64,000 nt of DNA from Actinomycetospora sp. NBRC 106375 (GCF_030269665.1 NZ_BSTS01000020.1:1-64000), one strand, 5' to 3'; numbered from the stretch's first letter, positions 37,262 through 51,904 are shown. Program-made: numbers and translations. The notes: generated by a model not told the origin, from the sequence alone.

Positions 37262-37306
37262 CGAGGGCGTCCCTGGCTGCGTGGGAGGCAGCGAGGGACG
37301 CCCTCG
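37262..37306. repeat. Long hairpin in oriC, same design as at 4316
   Basis: GAGGGCGTCCCT and AGGGACGCCCTC form the outer stem, GGCTGC and GCAGCG the inner stem, with loop GTGGGAG. There is one internal mismatch. The arm sequence differs from the 4316 copy but the TGC-loop-GCAGCGA centre is the same, which suggests a family of hairpin elements. Confidence 0.6.
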
Positions 37307-37974
37307 CTCCGCTCACCCGCGCCGTCCCGCAACGTCGCCGTGCGCCGGTTCCCGAGATCGCGGGTGCCCGCACCGACGACCGGTGCTCCGGACACAGATT
37401 GATCACGCTGTGTCGAGATCCAGTGCCTCGTCGAGCGACCGAGCGTGACCACTGGAGCACCGCCTCGACGACGAGATGCCGGCGCCCGTCGGTGAACACC
37501 GAGCCCGGTAGCACACCGCAGTCGTTCGACTCCCGATCGACCCACAGCTGGGGACAACTCTGTGGACATACGCCGGGCGACGGTGGAAATGCACGGGACG
37601 ACAAGGGAGAACACTCCGCCGTCCACCGGACACGCCGCGCTGTCCCCGGATCCGGGCACCGGCCGGGCCGAGGTGTCCACACGGGATCCGGCCGCCCCAC
37701 CAGCGCGGACGGGCTCGATCCACACCACGCACAGGACCTACTGGTACTGCTGTCTTTCTCTCTTCTAGAGAACTCCTGAAGAACAGGTGATGTGGAAGGG
37801 TCGACGAGGTGGCCGGACGGCCCCCGACCGCGTACCCGATCGGCTCGAATCGAGATCGGGCCCGGAGTGTCGGACCCCTCCGGCAGGCTCTACCGTGATG
37901 GACCCGCACCGGGGTCCGTCCCCGCCCGCGGAGCACGAGTCCGCAGGGACCGGTCAGCAGGGGGAGGACCCGCG

Positions 37975-39219
37975 ATGAAGTTCCGCGTCGAACGAGACGC
38001 GCTCGCCGACGCCGTGGCCTTCGTCGCCCGCAGCCTCCCGAGCCGCGCTCCCGTGCCGGTGCTCGGCGGCGTGCTGCTCGACACCGAGGGCGACGGCACG
38101 CTCACGGTGTCCGGGTTCGACTACGAGGTTTCCGCGCGCGTCGAGGTGCCGGCCATGGTCGGCGACGCCGGCCGAGCGCTGGTCTCCGGCCGCCTGCTCG
38201 CCGACATCACGCGGGCGCTCCCGCCGCACCCGGTGGACGTCACGGTCGACGGCCCGCGCGCCACGATCGCCTGCGGCAACGCCCGGTTCAGCCTCCCGAC
38301 CATGTCGGCCGAGGACTACCCGCAGCTGCCCGACATGCCTCCGGTGGCCGGTGCGCTCGCCCCCGAGGTGTTCGCCCAGGCCGTCTCGCAGGTCGCGGTG
38401 GCCGCCGGTCGTGACGACACGCTGCCGATGCTGACCGGCATCCGCATCGAGATCGACGGCTCGACCCTGACGCTCGCCGCCACCGACCGGTTCCGGCTCG
38501 CGGTCCGCGAGTTCTCGTGGGAGCCGGGCGAGAGCGCCGGCGGCGGCGAGAACGGCGAGGTCGCGCTGCTCGCCCCGGCGAAGACGCTCTCCGAGGCGGC
38601 CAAGACGCTCACGTCCTCCGGCTCGCGCATCGAGCTCGCGCTGGCCCGCGGCGACGGCCTGCTCGGCCTCGCGGGCGGCGGCCGCCGCTCGACGACGCGC
38701 CTGCTCGACGCGGAGTTCCCGCGCTACCGCCAGCTGCTGCCCAAGGAGCACACGTCGGCGGCGGTCCTCGAGATCGCCCCGCTGGTCGAGGCCATCAAGC
38801 GCGTCTCCCTGGTCGCCGAGCGCGGCACGCAGGTGCGTCTCGAGTTCGGCGACGACACGCTGCGGCTCACCGCCGGCGGCGACGACGAGGGCAGCGCCGA
38901 GGAGGAGCTCTCCTGCCGGTTCGTCGGCGAGCCGCTGACGATCGCGTTCAACCCCGGCTACCTGCTCGACGGCCTCGGAGCCCTGGGTGCCGACCACGCG
39001 CACCTGTCGTTCACCACGCCCAGCCGGCCGGCCCTGCTGCGCCCGGCCGCCCCGTCCGGGGAGTCCGCGGACGGCGACGGCGGGGGATCCGACGCCGACG
39101 AGCCCGCCGGCGGCGGCGCCACGGCCGTCGAGCCCGGCCCGGGTGACAACGCCGATGATCTCCCCGATCCTCGTCCCGGGTATCTGTACCTCCTGATGCC
39201 GGTCCGACTCCCGGGCTGA
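37975..39219 (+). CDS. dnaN: DNA polymerase III beta sliding clamp
   Basis: 414 residues. The N-terminus [21 protein letters not shown] and blocks such as [30 protein letters not shown] are typical of the clamp. It rings DNA and tethers the polymerase. The last strand [11 protein letters not shown] is preceded by about 45 extra residues rich in Gly, Asp and Ala (about 358-402), which most clamps lack. The ATG at 37975 has GGGGGAGGA upstream; an in-frame extension to 37792 is not supported. Confidence 0.97.
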   Translation: MKFRVERDALADAVAFVARSLPSRAPVPVLGGVLLDTEGDGTLTVSGFDYEVSARVEVPAMVGDAGRALVSGRLLADITRALPPHPVDVTVDGPRATIACGNARFSLPTMSAEDYPQLPDMPPVAGALAPEVFAQAVSQVAVAAGRDDTLPMLTGIRIEIDGSTLTLAATDRFRLAVREFSWEPGESAGGGENGEVALLAPAKTLSEAAKTLTSSGSRIELALARGDGLLGLAGGGRRSTTRLLDAEFPRYRQLLPKEHTSAAVLEIAPLVEAIKRVSLVAERGTQVRLEFGDDTLRLTAGGDDEGSAEEELSCRFVGEPLTIAFNPGYLLDGLGALGADHAHLSFTTPSRPALLRPAAPSGESADGDGGGSDADEPAGGGATAVEPGPGDNADDLPDPRPGYLYLLMPVRLPG

Positions 39220-39303
39220 GCCCGGTCCGGTCGTCCGGCACGCGACACGAGCGCCCCGACACGAGGGCGAGGCGCTGCAGGCCCTGACGAGAGGAACGCG
39301 GAC

Positions 39304-40215
<912 letters not shown>

Positions 40216-40255
40216 GGGCCCCCTGACGGGCGAGCGCGGCGACGGGGAGGAGCGG

Positions 40256-41434
40256 ATGTACGTCCGGGCGCTGTCGGTCACCGACTTCCGGTCCTGGGAG
40301 CAGGCCGACCTCACGTTCGCGCCCGGCGTCTCGGTGCTCGTCGGGGCCAACGGCCAGGGCAAGACCAACCTCGTCGAGGCCGTCGGCTACCTCGCGTCGC
40401 TGTCGTCCCACCGGGTCGCCAACGACGCGCCGCTCATCCGCCGCGGCGCGTCCTCGGCGACGGTGCGCGCGGTCGCGGTCAACGAGGGCCGCGAGCTCAC
40501 CGTGCAGGTCGAGATCGCGAGCGGGAAGGCCAACCGCGCCCGGGTCAACCGGGCGCCGGTGCGCAGTCCCCGCGAGGTGCTGGGCATCGTGCGCACGGTG
40601 GTGTTCGCCCCCGAGGATCTCGCGCTGGTCCGCGGCGACCCCGCGGAGCGCCGTCGCCTGCTCGACGACCTCCTGGTGGCCCGGGCGCCGCGCTGGGCGG
40701 GGGTGCGCGCGGACTACGACAAGGTGCTGCGCCAGCGCTCGGCGCTGCTCAAGACCGCGAAGAACGCCCGCGGCGACACGAGCACCCTTGACGTGTGGGA
40801 CGCCCACCTCGCGCGGGCCGGCGGCGTGCTCGTCGCGGGCCGCCTCGAGCTCGCCGCGGCCCTGGCCCCGCACGTGCGCGACGCGTACGCCGAGGTCGCC
40901 CCGGAGTCCGAGCCCGTGGGTGCGCGCTACCGGTCGAAGGTGGAGGCCGTGGACGCGCTCGGCGCGCCGGAGACCGAGCTGCCGCCGCCCGAGGCGGTCG
41001 AGGAGATGCTGCTGGACGAGATGCGCCGGCGGCGCCCCCAGGAGATCGAACGGGGGGTGTGCCTCGTCGGCCCCCACCGCGACGACCTCGAGCTCACCCT
41101 CGGGGACGGGCCGGCCAAGGGCTACGCGAGCCACGGCGAGTCGTGGTCCCTCGCGCTGGCGCTGCGCCTCGGCGGGTTCGAGCTGCTGCGCGGCGAAGGG
41201 TCCGAGCCGGTCCTGGTGCTCGACGACGTGTTCGCCGAGCTCGACGTCCGCCGCCGGCGCGCGTTGGCGCGCACCGCCGTGCGTGCCGAGCAGGTGCTGG
41301 TCACCGCCGCCGTGGACGACGATGTCCCGGACGACCTGCAGGGAGCACGATACGTGGTCGAATCGGGCACGGTGCGTGAGATGGCCGCGGCGTTACGGTC
41401 GACAGGGGGTGGATCTGGTGAGCCGGACGCGTGA
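40256..41434 (+). CDS. recF: DNA replication and repair protein RecF
   Basis: 392 residues. Walker A is [10 protein letters not shown] at 30-39, the signature region includes [12 protein letters not shown], and Walker B is [12 protein letters not shown]. RecF loads RecA at gaps with RecO and RecR. The ATG at 40256 has GGGGAGGAG upstream. The gene end overlaps the DUF721 start by about 17 bp. Confidence 0.97.
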   Translation: MYVRALSVTDFRSWEQADLTFAPGVSVLVGANGQGKTNLVEAVGYLASLSSHRVANDAPLIRRGASSATVRAVAVNEGRELTVQVEIASGKANRARVNRAPVRSPREVLGIVRTVVFAPEDLALVRGDPAERRRLLDDLLVARAPRWAGVRADYDKVLRQRSALLKTAKNARGDTSTLDVWDAHLARAGGVLVAGRLELAAALAPHVRDAYAEVAPESEPVGARYRSKVEAVDALGAPETELPPPEAVEEMLLDEMRRRRPQEIERGVCLVGPHRDDLELTLGDGPAKGYASHGESWSLALALRLGGFELLRGEGSEPVLVLDDVFAELDVRRRRALARTAVRAEQVLVTAAVDDDVPDDLQGARYVVESGTVREMAAALRSTGGGSGEPDA

Positions 41435-42161
41435 TGTTGCGGGGGGTTCTGGGGACAGACCTGTGGATGCTGTGGACAACTCGGCCGACAGATCCGCTGG
41501 CGGCGATCGTCCGTCCCCGGATCCGGGCCCCGAGCAGGGACGCGGCGCGGGCGGCCCTGTCCACACCCCCGATCGGGAGGATTCGGGCACCGCCGAAGCG
41601 GGGTCACCCGGTGTGTCCGAGCCGCCGCGACGGGGCGCCGACCTCGCCCGCGACGCCCTCGCCGCGGCCCGCGACGCGACCGCCGCGCGGCGTGCCGCGG
41701 CCGGTGGCGGGAAGGGCGCCGCGGGCGTCCGGAAGCCCCGGCGGCGCACCGCTGGTGGGCTGGGCCGGGGGCGCCGCCGGGGCTGGTCGGGCGCCGGTGC
41801 CGACGACCGCGATCCCCAGACCCTCGGGCGGCTCGCGTCGCGGCTGTCCGGGGAGCGGGGCTGGGCGCCGCGCCTCGCCGACGGCGCCGTCTTCGGGCGG
41901 TGGGCCGAGCTCGTCGGGTCCGAGGTCGCCGAGCACGCGCGGCCCGAGTCGCTGCGCGACGGCGTGCTCACCGTGCAGGCCGACTCGACCGCCTGGGCCA
42001 CCCAGCTGCGCCTGCTCCAGCGCCAGCTCCTGGCACGCATCGCCTCCGGGCTGGGCGACGGCGTGGTGACGTCCATGCGCATCCACGGGCCGGCCGCGCC
42101 GAGCTGGCGGCGCGGCCCCCGGCACGTCTCCGGCCGTGGACCGCGGGACACGTACGGGTGA
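41418..42161 (+). CDS. DUF721/DciA-like protein
   Basis: 247 residues. The N-terminal 130 residues are low in complexity and basic. The conserved C-terminal part reads [31 protein letters not shown], then [33 protein letters not shown]721 proteins include DciA, which loads the replicative helicase DnaB in most bacteria, and this fits its place beside recF. The start at 41418 follows AGGGGGTGG; another in-frame GTG lies at 41409. DnaA-box-like motifs lie in its first 150 bp. Confidence 0.88.
   Translation: MSRTRDVAGGSGDRPVDAVDNSADRSAGGDRPSPDPGPEQGRGAGGPVHTPDREDSGTAEAGSPGVSEPPRRGADLARDALAAARDATAARRAAAGGGKGAAGVRKPRRRTAGGLGRGRRRGWSGAGADDRDPQTLGRLASRLSGERGWAPRLADGAVFGRWAELVGSEVAEHARPESLRDGVLTVQADSTAWATQLRLLQRQLLARIASGLGDGVVTSMRIHGPAAPSWRRGPRHVSGRGPRDTYG
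41450..41566. promoter_or_regulatory. DnaA-box-like cluster inside the DUF721 gene
   Basis: TGTGGACAA at 41471-41479 is a perfect reverse DnaA box. TGGGGACAG at 41450, TGTGGATGC at 41462 and CTGTCCACA at 41558-41566 are near matches. Four such motifs within 117 bp of a GC-rich coding region are unlikely by chance. Confidence 0.65.
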
Positions 42162-42327
42162 GCACCGACTCGCCCGGGGACGTCAGCGACGCTCTCAGGG
42201 CGCGCGGAGACGGTCACGAGAGTCGTCGGGGGGCCCTCGCGGGCGGTCGGACCCTCCCGACGTCGATTTCGCGGCGCTGTGACGCGCTGAGCCGCGTGCC
42301 CGGCCCGTTCTGCGACAGGTGACCCGG

Positions 42328-44424
<2,097 letters not shown>

Positions 44425-44449
44425 TCGAGGTCGAGGGACGGAGGTGCGC

Positions 44450-44463
44450 GTTTCCCGTGGAAC
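44450..44463. promoter_or_regulatory. Degenerate parS-like site between gyrB and gyrA
   Basis: GTTTCCCGTGGAAC differs from the parS core at the central position (CCCGTG for CACGTG) and has one non-palindromic base. It lies about 7 kb on the other side of oriC from the two good parS sites. Binding by ParB is uncertain. Confidence 0.35.
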
Positions 44464-44569
44464 ACCGAGGAACACGGCCTCCGTCCCGCACCCGGACCGG
44501 TGCGCTGACCGGCGTGGACACGCCGCGACGGGCCGTCCGGGGGAGCCGGGAGAGCACCCCCGGCCCCGA

Positions 44570-44575
44570 TAGGAT
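44570..44575 (+). promoter_or_regulatory. -10 element of the gyrA promoter
   Basis: TAGGAT at 44570-44575 lies 48 bases before the gyrA start in a spacer of about 200 bp after gyrB. No clear -35 is seen. gyrA may therefore have its own promoter besides reading from gyrB. Confidence 0.45.
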
Positions 44576-44623
44576 CGACGGCGTCCGGCGCCCCGCGAGG
44601 AGCGCCAGGAGGGTGAGAACCGC

Positions 44624-47140
<2,517 letters not shown>

Positions 47141-47189
47141 CCGGCCCTGACCGGTCCGTCCCCCGTCACCGACCGACGAGACGAGTTCC

Positions 47190-48326
47190 GTGAGCACACC
47201 GAGCAAGCCCGACGAGCCGAGCTCCGCGACGTCGCAGGAGACGAAGCGCGGAGCTCGACCCGAGGAGTCGGAGAGGTCGGGCCCCGGCGGGACGCGGACG
47301 AGCACGGAGGAACCCGCTGACGCCGCGGCCTCGGCCGAGGCGACGGAGGGCGCCGACGCGACGAGCTCGACCACGAAGGTGCCCGCCGTCGAGGACACCG
47401 CCGAGGGCGGCCGAACGGCGGAGACGTCGTCGGCCGGCTCGACGGGTGCCGCCAACGGCAACGGCCACGGTGACGCCGAGTCCGGCTCGGGCAGCGGCCC
47501 GGTCGGTCCGCCGCCGCCGTGGCAGCGCGGCGGTACGGCCGTCGGCCCGCCGTCCGGTCCCCTGCCCGCGGGTGGTCGACCGGCCGGTCCGCCGACCCCC
47601 GCGGGCGGCCAGCCGCGTCCCGGTCCGGGCGGGCCGGGTGGTCCCGGTGGTCCCGGTGGTCCCGGTGGGGCACACCCGCCGTCGGGCCCGTTCCCGCGGC
47701 CCGGGGGCCCGGGCCCCCAGGGCGGCCCGAACGTCGGCCCGCCGTCGGGCGGTATCCCCGTCGCGGCGCGGACGGCGCCGTCGGGTGGCACCGCGCGTCC
47801 CGGCGGCACCGGCGAGGCCGGCCCGGGACCGGGTGCCTCGGGCATCGATGCCCCGACCAACCAGCTCTCGCCCGAGCAGCTCGGCCTGCGCCACCGCGAG
47901 GCCGAGGACCGGCGCGAGCCCGACGACGTCGCCGAGCTCGCGGCGGCCCGGCCGCGCAGCGGGAAGGCGCCTCGGCGGGCCAGCCTGCAGGTGCGGCGCT
48001 TCGACCCGTGGTCGGTGCTGAAGCTCGCGCTCGTGCTGGGTGTGGCGCTCTTCTTCGTGTGGATGTTCGCCGTCGGCGTGCTCTACGCGGTCCTCGACGG
48101 CATGGGTGTCTGGGCGCAGCTCAACGGCACCTACCAGGACCTCACGTCCGACGCCGGGGGCGGCGGCGAGCTCATCACCGCCGGCGGCGTCTTCGGCGTG
48201 GCGGCCGTGATCGGCGTCGTCAACATCATCTTGTTCACCGCGCTCGCGAGCGTGTCGGCGTTCATCTACAACATCTCCGCCGACGTCGCAGGCGGTATCG
48301 AGGTGACGTTGAGCGAGCGCGAGTAG
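47190..48326 (+). CDS. DUF3566 transmembrane protein with a Gly/Pro-rich N-terminus
   Basis: 378 residues. About 265 N-terminal residues are disordered, with Gly-Pro repeats (PGGPGGPGG). The DUF3566 core begins at RRASLQVRRFDPWSVLKLALV and has two membrane helices (LALVLGVALFFVWMFAVGVLY and TAGGVFGVAAVIGVVNIILF). The family follows gyrA in actinobacteria and its role is unknown. The N-terminal ETKRGARPEESERSGPG contains one of the suspected in-frame inserts. The GTG at 47190 is 49 bp after gyrA. Confidence 0.88.
   Translation: MSTPSKPDEPSSATSQETKRGARPEESERSGPGGTRTSTEEPADAAASAEATEGADATSSTTKVPAVEDTAEGGRTAETSSAGSTGAANGNGHGDAESGSGSGPVGPPPPWQRGGTAVGPPSGPLPAGGRPAGPPTPAGGQPRPGPGGPGGPGGPGGPGGAHPPSGPFPRPGGPGPQGGPNVGPPSGGIPVAARTAPSGGTARPGGTGEAGPGPGASGIDAPTNQLSPEQLGLRHREAEDRREPDDVAELAAARPRSGKAPRRASLQVRRFDPWSVLKLALVLGVALFFVWMFAVGVLYAVLDGMGVWAQLNGTYQDLTSDAGGGGELITAGGVFGVAAVIGVVNIILFTALASVSAFIYNISADVAGGIEVTLSERE
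47232..47266. repeat. In-frame mini-insert, copy B2 (inside the DUF3566 gene)
   Basis: GGAGACGAAGCGCGGAGCTC followed by GACCCGAGG shares GGAGCTCGACCCG with pcnA copy B1 and GGA(G/C)ACGAAGCGC with copy A2. It links the two insert types. It lies in a disordered region, where an insert would be harmless. Confidence 0.4.
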
Positions 48327-48385
48327 GGGAGCCGGGTGCGAGTCGCGGGGTGACCGTCGGGTACCGTGGCGCCCGCACCTCGCTG

Positions 48386-48462
48386 GGGCCCATAGCTCAG
48401 TTGGTTAGAGCGCGTCGCTGATAACGACGAGGTCGCTGGTTCAAATCCAGCTGGGCCCACCA
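48386..48462 (+). tRNA. tRNA-Ile (GAT anticodon)
   Basis: Cloverleaf with acceptor GGGCCCA/TGGGCCC, D-loop AGCTCAGTTGGTTAGAGC, anticodon stem CGTCG/CGACG, loop CTGATAA with anticodon GAT at 48420-48422 and T-arm CTGGTTCAAATCCAG. The 3' CCA is encoded. A TACCGT hexamer at 48362-48367 may be its -10 element. Its place after gyrA and the DUF3566 gene is conserved. Confidence 0.97.
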
Positions 48463-48486
48463 CTACGGTGCACCCCACCGACACGA

Positions 48487-48517
48487 ACGGCCCCGGAGCA
48501 TCGCGCTCCGGGGCCGT
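48487..48517. terminator. Bidirectional hairpin between tRNA-Ile and lsr2
   Basis: ACGGCCCCGGAGC and GCTCCGGGGCCGT form a perfect 13-bp stem with loop ATCGC. It is 25 bp after the tRNA and 19 bp after the lsr2 stop on the other strand, so it can end both transcripts. Confidence 0.8.
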
Positions 48518-48535
48518 CGTCGTGCGTGGGCCGGG

Positions 48536-48940
48536 TCAGCCCGAGAACGTCGCGGCGTGCTCGGAGCCCTTGCGCTGGGCCTCCCACGCCTCCACGACGT
48601 TGTTGGGCACGCGGCCGCGGTCGGACACCTCGAACCCCTGGGCCTTGGCCCACTCGCGGATCTGCTTCGAGGTCTCGCGGTCGTAGCCGCCGGGCGAGGT
48701 GGCCCTCGGGGTGCCCGTGCCGGCGCCGGAGCGGCGACGGCCGCCCGAGGAGCGCCGACCGCCGGTGCGGCGGGCCGCGGCCACGTACTCGGCCAGCGCG
48801 TCGCGCAGCTTCGCGCTGTTCTTGTCGTCGAGGTCGATCTCGTAGGTCACGCCGTCGAGTGCGAACTCGACAGTGGTGATGTCCTCGGCCTCCTCCCCGG
48901 TCAGGTCGTCGACCAGGGTGACGATGGTCTTCTGGGCCAT
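48536..48940 (-). CDS. lsr2: Lsr2 family nucleoid-associated protein
   Basis: 134 residues, slightly longer than mycobacterial Lsr2. The N-terminal dimer domain is MAQKTIVTLVDDLTG through YEIDLDDKNSAKLRDAL. After a basic linker, the DNA-binding end reads TSKQIREWAKAQGFEVSDRGR with the RGR motif (108-110), which inserts into the minor groove of AT-rich DNA. It silences AT-rich and foreign genes. GAGGAG precedes the ATG. Confidence 0.95.
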   Translation of the reverse strand: MAQKTIVTLVDDLTGEEAEDITTVEFALDGVTYEIDLDDKNSAKLRDALAEYVAAARRTGGRRSSGGRRRSGAGTGTPRATSPGGYDRETSKQIREWAKAQGFEVSDRGRVPNNVVEAWEAQRKGSEHAATFSG

Positions 48941-49295
48941 GGCGGGCGTGACTCCTCACTACATCATCGAACCGATGAGGTGCCGTCTATTCGTTGCAAC
49001 GCGAGATTAGCAAAGAAATGACGGGGTGTTCGCACCGGACCCGTTTCGTGCTGTGAGCGTCACGCTGCCGAGGACGAATACGCCACCAGGCCCTCGCGCC
49101 GGCCGCCGAACACGCCACCTTTGCAGAACGCACTGAGCCGTTCGGCGTCGACGAGCTGACAGCGCTTTCACCCGTCGAGGTCATCGGAACGACATGCGCC
49201 GTCGCCCCGCGCCCCGGAAACGGCGAATGGGATCGCGTGGTCGGTCGGCGCGGGTGAGTTCCCGCACGTGCGCCGTGCGGCTCATGCTCGCCGTC
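48941..49295. promoter_or_regulatory. lsr2 upstream region (355 bp, no gene)
   Basis: The part next to lsr2 is notably less GC-rich than its surroundings (around 48985-49025). On the minus strand TTGCTA, an 18-base spacer and TAGACG form a candidate lsr2 promoter. Lsr2 proteins often bind their own AT-richer upstream region, so autoregulation is possible. I see no gene or RNA in the rest. Confidence 0.5.
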
Positions 49296-50141
49296 TCAGC
49301 GCGAGTCCTGCGGGCCGGATTCCGGGCGGAGCTGGACGAACGCCCGGGTGGTCGCGGTCAGGGCCTGCTCGGTGGGGAGTCGTTCCATGCTGCTGGCGCC
49401 GTAGAAGCCGTGGCACGTCCGCGTCCTGGACAGCACGAACGCCGCGTCGTCGGGCGACGAGACCGGGCCGCCGTGGACGAGGACGAGGACGTCGTCACGC
49501 ACCTCGAGCGCCGCGGCCGCCCACTCGTCCACGAGATCGACGCAGTCCGCCAGCGATTTCGCGGTCTGGGCGCCGATCGATCCGCCGGTCGTGAGTCCCA
49601 TGTGGCACACCACGATGTCGGCACCGGCCTCGGTCATCGCGCGGGCGTCGTCGGCGGAGAACACGTACGGCGTCGTGAGCAGATCCTCGCCGTGGGCCGC
49701 GGCGATGAGTTCGACCTCACGATCGAAGCCCATCCCGGTCTCCTCGAGATTCACCCGAAAGGTGCCGTCGATGAGGCCGACGGTCGGAAAGTTCTGCACC
49801 CCGGCGAACCCGAGATCTCGGAGCTCGCGGAGGAACCGGGGACGGAGCAGGAAGGGATCGGTGCCGTTCACGCCGGCGAGCACCGGGGTGTGTCGGACGA
49901 CGGGGATGACCTCGCGTGCCATCTCGACGACGATGTCGTTGGCGTTGCCGTACGCGAGCAGCCCCGCGAGGGATCCGCGTCCCGCCATGCGGTATCGCCC
50001 GGAATTGTAGATGACGATGAGGTCGATCCCGCCCTCCTCCTCGCAGCGGGCGGACAGGCCGGTACCGGCGCCGCCGCCGACGATCGGCTCGCCCCGGTCG
50101 ACCTTGGCGCGCAGGCGCTCGAGGATCTCGGCACGGGTCAC
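49296..50141 (-). CDS. TIM-barrel signal transduction / phosphoenolpyruvate hydrolase-like protein
   Basis: 281 residues. The family blocks are [32 protein letters not shown] (in two parts), then [25 protein letters not shown] and [17 protein letters not shown], with a late [11 protein letters not shown]. The fold is a TIM barrel related to phosphoenolpyruvate-mutase-type enzymes; the reaction is not established. It overlaps the preceding gene by a GTGA, and the two proteins are found fused in plant Tm-1. Confidence 0.88.
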   Translation of the reverse strand: MTRAEILERLRAKVDRGEPIVGGGAGTGLSARCEEEGGIDLIVIYNSGRYRMAGRGSLAGLLAYGNANDIVVEMAREVIPVVRHTPVLAGVNGTDPFLLRPRFLRELRDLGFAGVQNFPTVGLIDGTFRVNLEETGMGFDREVELIAAAHGEDLLTTPYVFSADDARAMTEAGADIVVCHMGLTTGGSIGAQTAKSLADCVDLVDEWAAAALEVRDDVLVLVHGGPVSSPDDAAFVLSRTRTCHGFYGASSMERLPTEQALTATTRAFVQLRPESGPQDSR

Positions 50142-51331
50142 GGGCGTCCTCCGGTGATCTCCCCGAGCGCGGCGACGAGGGCGGCCGCGAACTCGGGGTC
50201 GTTGACGTGGTGCGGGCTCTCGACGATCCGGTGGGTGTCGTCGGCGCGGAACCTCTCGCGCAGCGTGTCGACGAGCGCGGCGTCGGCGTCGGGGTCGGCG
50301 AAGGGCATGCCGGGCGCGTCCAGGGCCGAGACGCCGCCCATCGGCAGGACCAGGCGCACCGGGCCCGGGCAGGCGTTGAGGCGGTCGGCGAGGAACCCCG
50401 CCGCGGCCCGGCACTCGTCGGGGGTGGTGCGCATCAGCGTCACCTGCGCGTTGTGCTCGTAGAGGGTCCGCCCGCGGAACTGCTCGGGGACGGTGTCCGG
50501 CGCCCCGAAGTTGACCATGTCGAGCGCGCCCACCGACCCGACCCACGGCACGCCCGTGCGCGCGACGGCCCCGAGGCGGTCCTCGGTGGCCGCCATGACC
50601 CCGCCCACGACCATGTCGGCGATCTCGGTGGTGCTCACGTCGACGACGGCCTGGATCAGCCCGTCGTCGACGAGCTTCTCCATCGCCCGCCCGCCGGTAC
50701 CGGTCGCGTGGAAGACGAGGCAGTCCCACTGCTCGGCGACGGCCTCGGTGACGGCCGTGACGCACGGCGTCGTGACGCCGAACATCGTCAGGCCCAGCGC
50801 CGGCTTGTCCTGCGCGGCGGGCGGCTCCGTCGCGATCATCCCGCCGAGCGCGTGCGCGGCGTTGCCGAGCACCCGGCGGCTGATTCGGTTGAGGCCGGCG
50901 ACGTCGGTGACCGAGTACATGAGCGTCAGGTCGACCGACCCCACGTACGGGGCGACGTTGCCGGACGCGACCGTCGAGACGACGACCTTCGGCAGCCCGA
51001 CCGGCAGGCGCTGCAGGGCCGGTGTCACGAGCGCCGTGCCGCCGGAGCCGCCGAGCGCGATCACACCCGCGACGTCGTCCCGCGCCGGGAGCCACCCTTC
51101 GAGCGCCGCGCTCATCGCCGAGACCGAGCTGCCGCGGTCGCCCGTGAACGCCTCGGCGCCGGCCACCTCGCGCGGCCCGACGTCGGCGGTGCTCGCGTCG
51201 GGGTCGTTGGTGCCGACGTCGACCGTCGTCACCGCGTGACCCGCGTCCCGCAGGAGGTCAGCGACGTAGCGCAGCTCCTCCCCTTTCGTGTCGAACGTGC
51301 CCACCACGTAGGCACGGCCGGTCGAGCCCAT
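50138..51331 (-). CDS. Tm-1-like ATP-binding domain protein (UPF0261)
   Basis: 397 residues. It starts [19 protein letters not shown] and has [46 protein letters not shown] and [16 protein letters not shown], all UPF0261 hallmarks. The tomato relative Tm-1 binds tobamovirus replication proteins and ATP; the bacterial role is unknown. The ATG at 51331 has CAGGAG upstream. It is the first gene of a two-gene operon with the TIM-barrel protein. Confidence 0.9.
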   Translation of the reverse strand: MGSTGRAYVVGTFDTKGEELRYVADLLRDAGHAVTTVDVGTNDPDASTADVGPREVAGAEAFTGDRGSSVSAMSAALEGWLPARDDVAGVIALGGSGGTALVTPALQRLPVGLPKVVVSTVASGNVAPYVGSVDLTLMYSVTDVAGLNRISRRVLGNAAHALGGMIATEPPAAQDKPALGLTMFGVTTPCVTAVTEAVAEQWDCLVFHATGTGGRAMEKLVDDGLIQAVVDVSTTEIADMVVGGVMAATEDRLGAVARTGVPWVGSVGALDMVNFGAPDTVPEQFRGRTLYEHNAQVTLMRTTPDECRAAAGFLADRLNACPGPVRLVLPMGGVSALDAPGMPFADPDADAALVDTLRERFRADDTHRIVESPHHVNDPEFAAALVAALGEITGGRP

Positions 51332-51443
51332 CGCCGCTCCTGTCCTCGACGCCGTCGTCCGGGTGAGTCCTACCGCCCCCGCCCCGCCCGGCGCGAGGCC
51401 CTCCGACGATCACGGGCTCCGCGCGTGTCAGCGAAGTGCCGTC

Positions 51444-51462
51444 ACGGACGCTGAGCGTCCGT
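51444..51462. promoter_or_regulatory. Perfect inverted repeat upstream of the Tm-1-like operon
   Basis: ACGGACGC, three bases (TGA), GCGTCCGT. It lies in the 230 bp between the divergent Tm-1-like gene and the DLW-39 gene and could be an operator or a small hairpin. No regulator is encoded beside it. Confidence 0.35.
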
Positions 51463-51561
51463 ATCCGTACTTCGATCACCGGAGGTCCGGCGGTGTGAGG
51501 GGCCGGGGCGGCCGCGAGTGCTGCGGTACCGTGGACTGGGTCGTCGTGGGAAAGGGGTGCG

Positions 51562-51675
51562 GTGAAGGCACTCGTGACGCTCGCCGTGGCCGCCGGGGCC
51601 GTGCTGGTGCTGCGGCGCCAGCGCGAACAGCGACCCACCAGGAACGTCTGGCACGAGGCGACCACCTCGTCCTGA
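51562..51675 (+). CDS. DLW-39 family small protein
   Basis: 37 residues: an N-terminal hydrophobic stretch (VKALVTLAVAAGAVLVLRR) and a charged end with NVWHEATTSS, which fits the DLW-x-EAT ending of the DLW-39 family of actinobacterial microproteins. It is probably membrane-associated. AAAGGGG lies before the GTG. As in related genomes it sits directly before tRNA-Ala. Its function is unknown. Confidence 0.75.
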   Translation: MKALVTLAVAAGAVLVLRRQREQRPTRNVWHEATTSS

Positions 51676-51680
51676 CGCCA

Positions 51681-51753
51681 GGGGACGTAGCTCAATTGGC
51701 AGAGCACCGCCTTTGCAAGGCGGGGGTTGAGGGTTCGATTCCCTTCGTCTCCA
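51681..51753 (+). tRNA. tRNA-Ala (TGC anticodon)
   Basis: Acceptor GGGGACG/CGTCTCC, D-arm AGCTCAATTGGCAGAGC, anticodon stem CCGCC/GGCGG with anticodon TGC at 51714-51716, T-arm AGGGTTCGATTCCCT. CCA is not encoded, so PcnA must add it. The accessory catabolic region starts 150 bp later, making this a possible integration site, although no repeat of its 3' end was found. Confidence 0.97.
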
Positions 51754-51904
51754 CCTATCGTGACCTGCAATGACGGCTGTCTTTCGTGATCTTCCGTGTC
51801 CGGACGTGACGCGAAATCGAGGCGGTGGTCGTCGTCGACTCCAGCCTCATCCATCGACGGGCGGTCACATGACCGTCAGGGGGTGATGGTGCAAGCAGGT
51901 CAGT

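Larger units (their letters stand above)
37081..37974. other. oriC: Origin of chromosome replication (oriC)
   Basis: 894 bp between dnaA and dnaN with no gene. DnaA-box-like 9-mers are seen at 37549 (TGGGGACAA), 37561 (TGTGGACAT), 37673 (GTGTCCACA), 37716 (CGATCCACA) and 37791 (TGTGGAAGG, weak). A stretch of lower GC content at 37745-37790, including TCTTTCTCTCTTCTAGAGAA, is a plausible unwinding element. Two large hairpins lie in the dnaA-proximal part. The box count and matches are by eye, so further degenerate boxes are likely. Confidence 0.85.

Noticed and set aside
47636-47670. Repeated GGTCCCGGT units in the DUF3566 gene as a mobile repeat
   Set aside because: They simply encode Gly-Gly-Pro repeats typical of disordered actinobacterial proteins.
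48266-48484. Minus-strand ORF over tRNA-Ile containing GPAGFEPATSSLSATRSNQL
   Set aside because: This peptide is the well-known artefact from translating the antisense of a tRNA gene; the cloverleaf is clear.
51258-51854. Minus-strand ORF of 198 codons over tRNA-Ala and the DLW-39 gene
   Set aside because: It contains the typical antisense-tRNA peptide (GNRTLNPRLAKAVLCQLSYV) and overlaps real genes on both sides.
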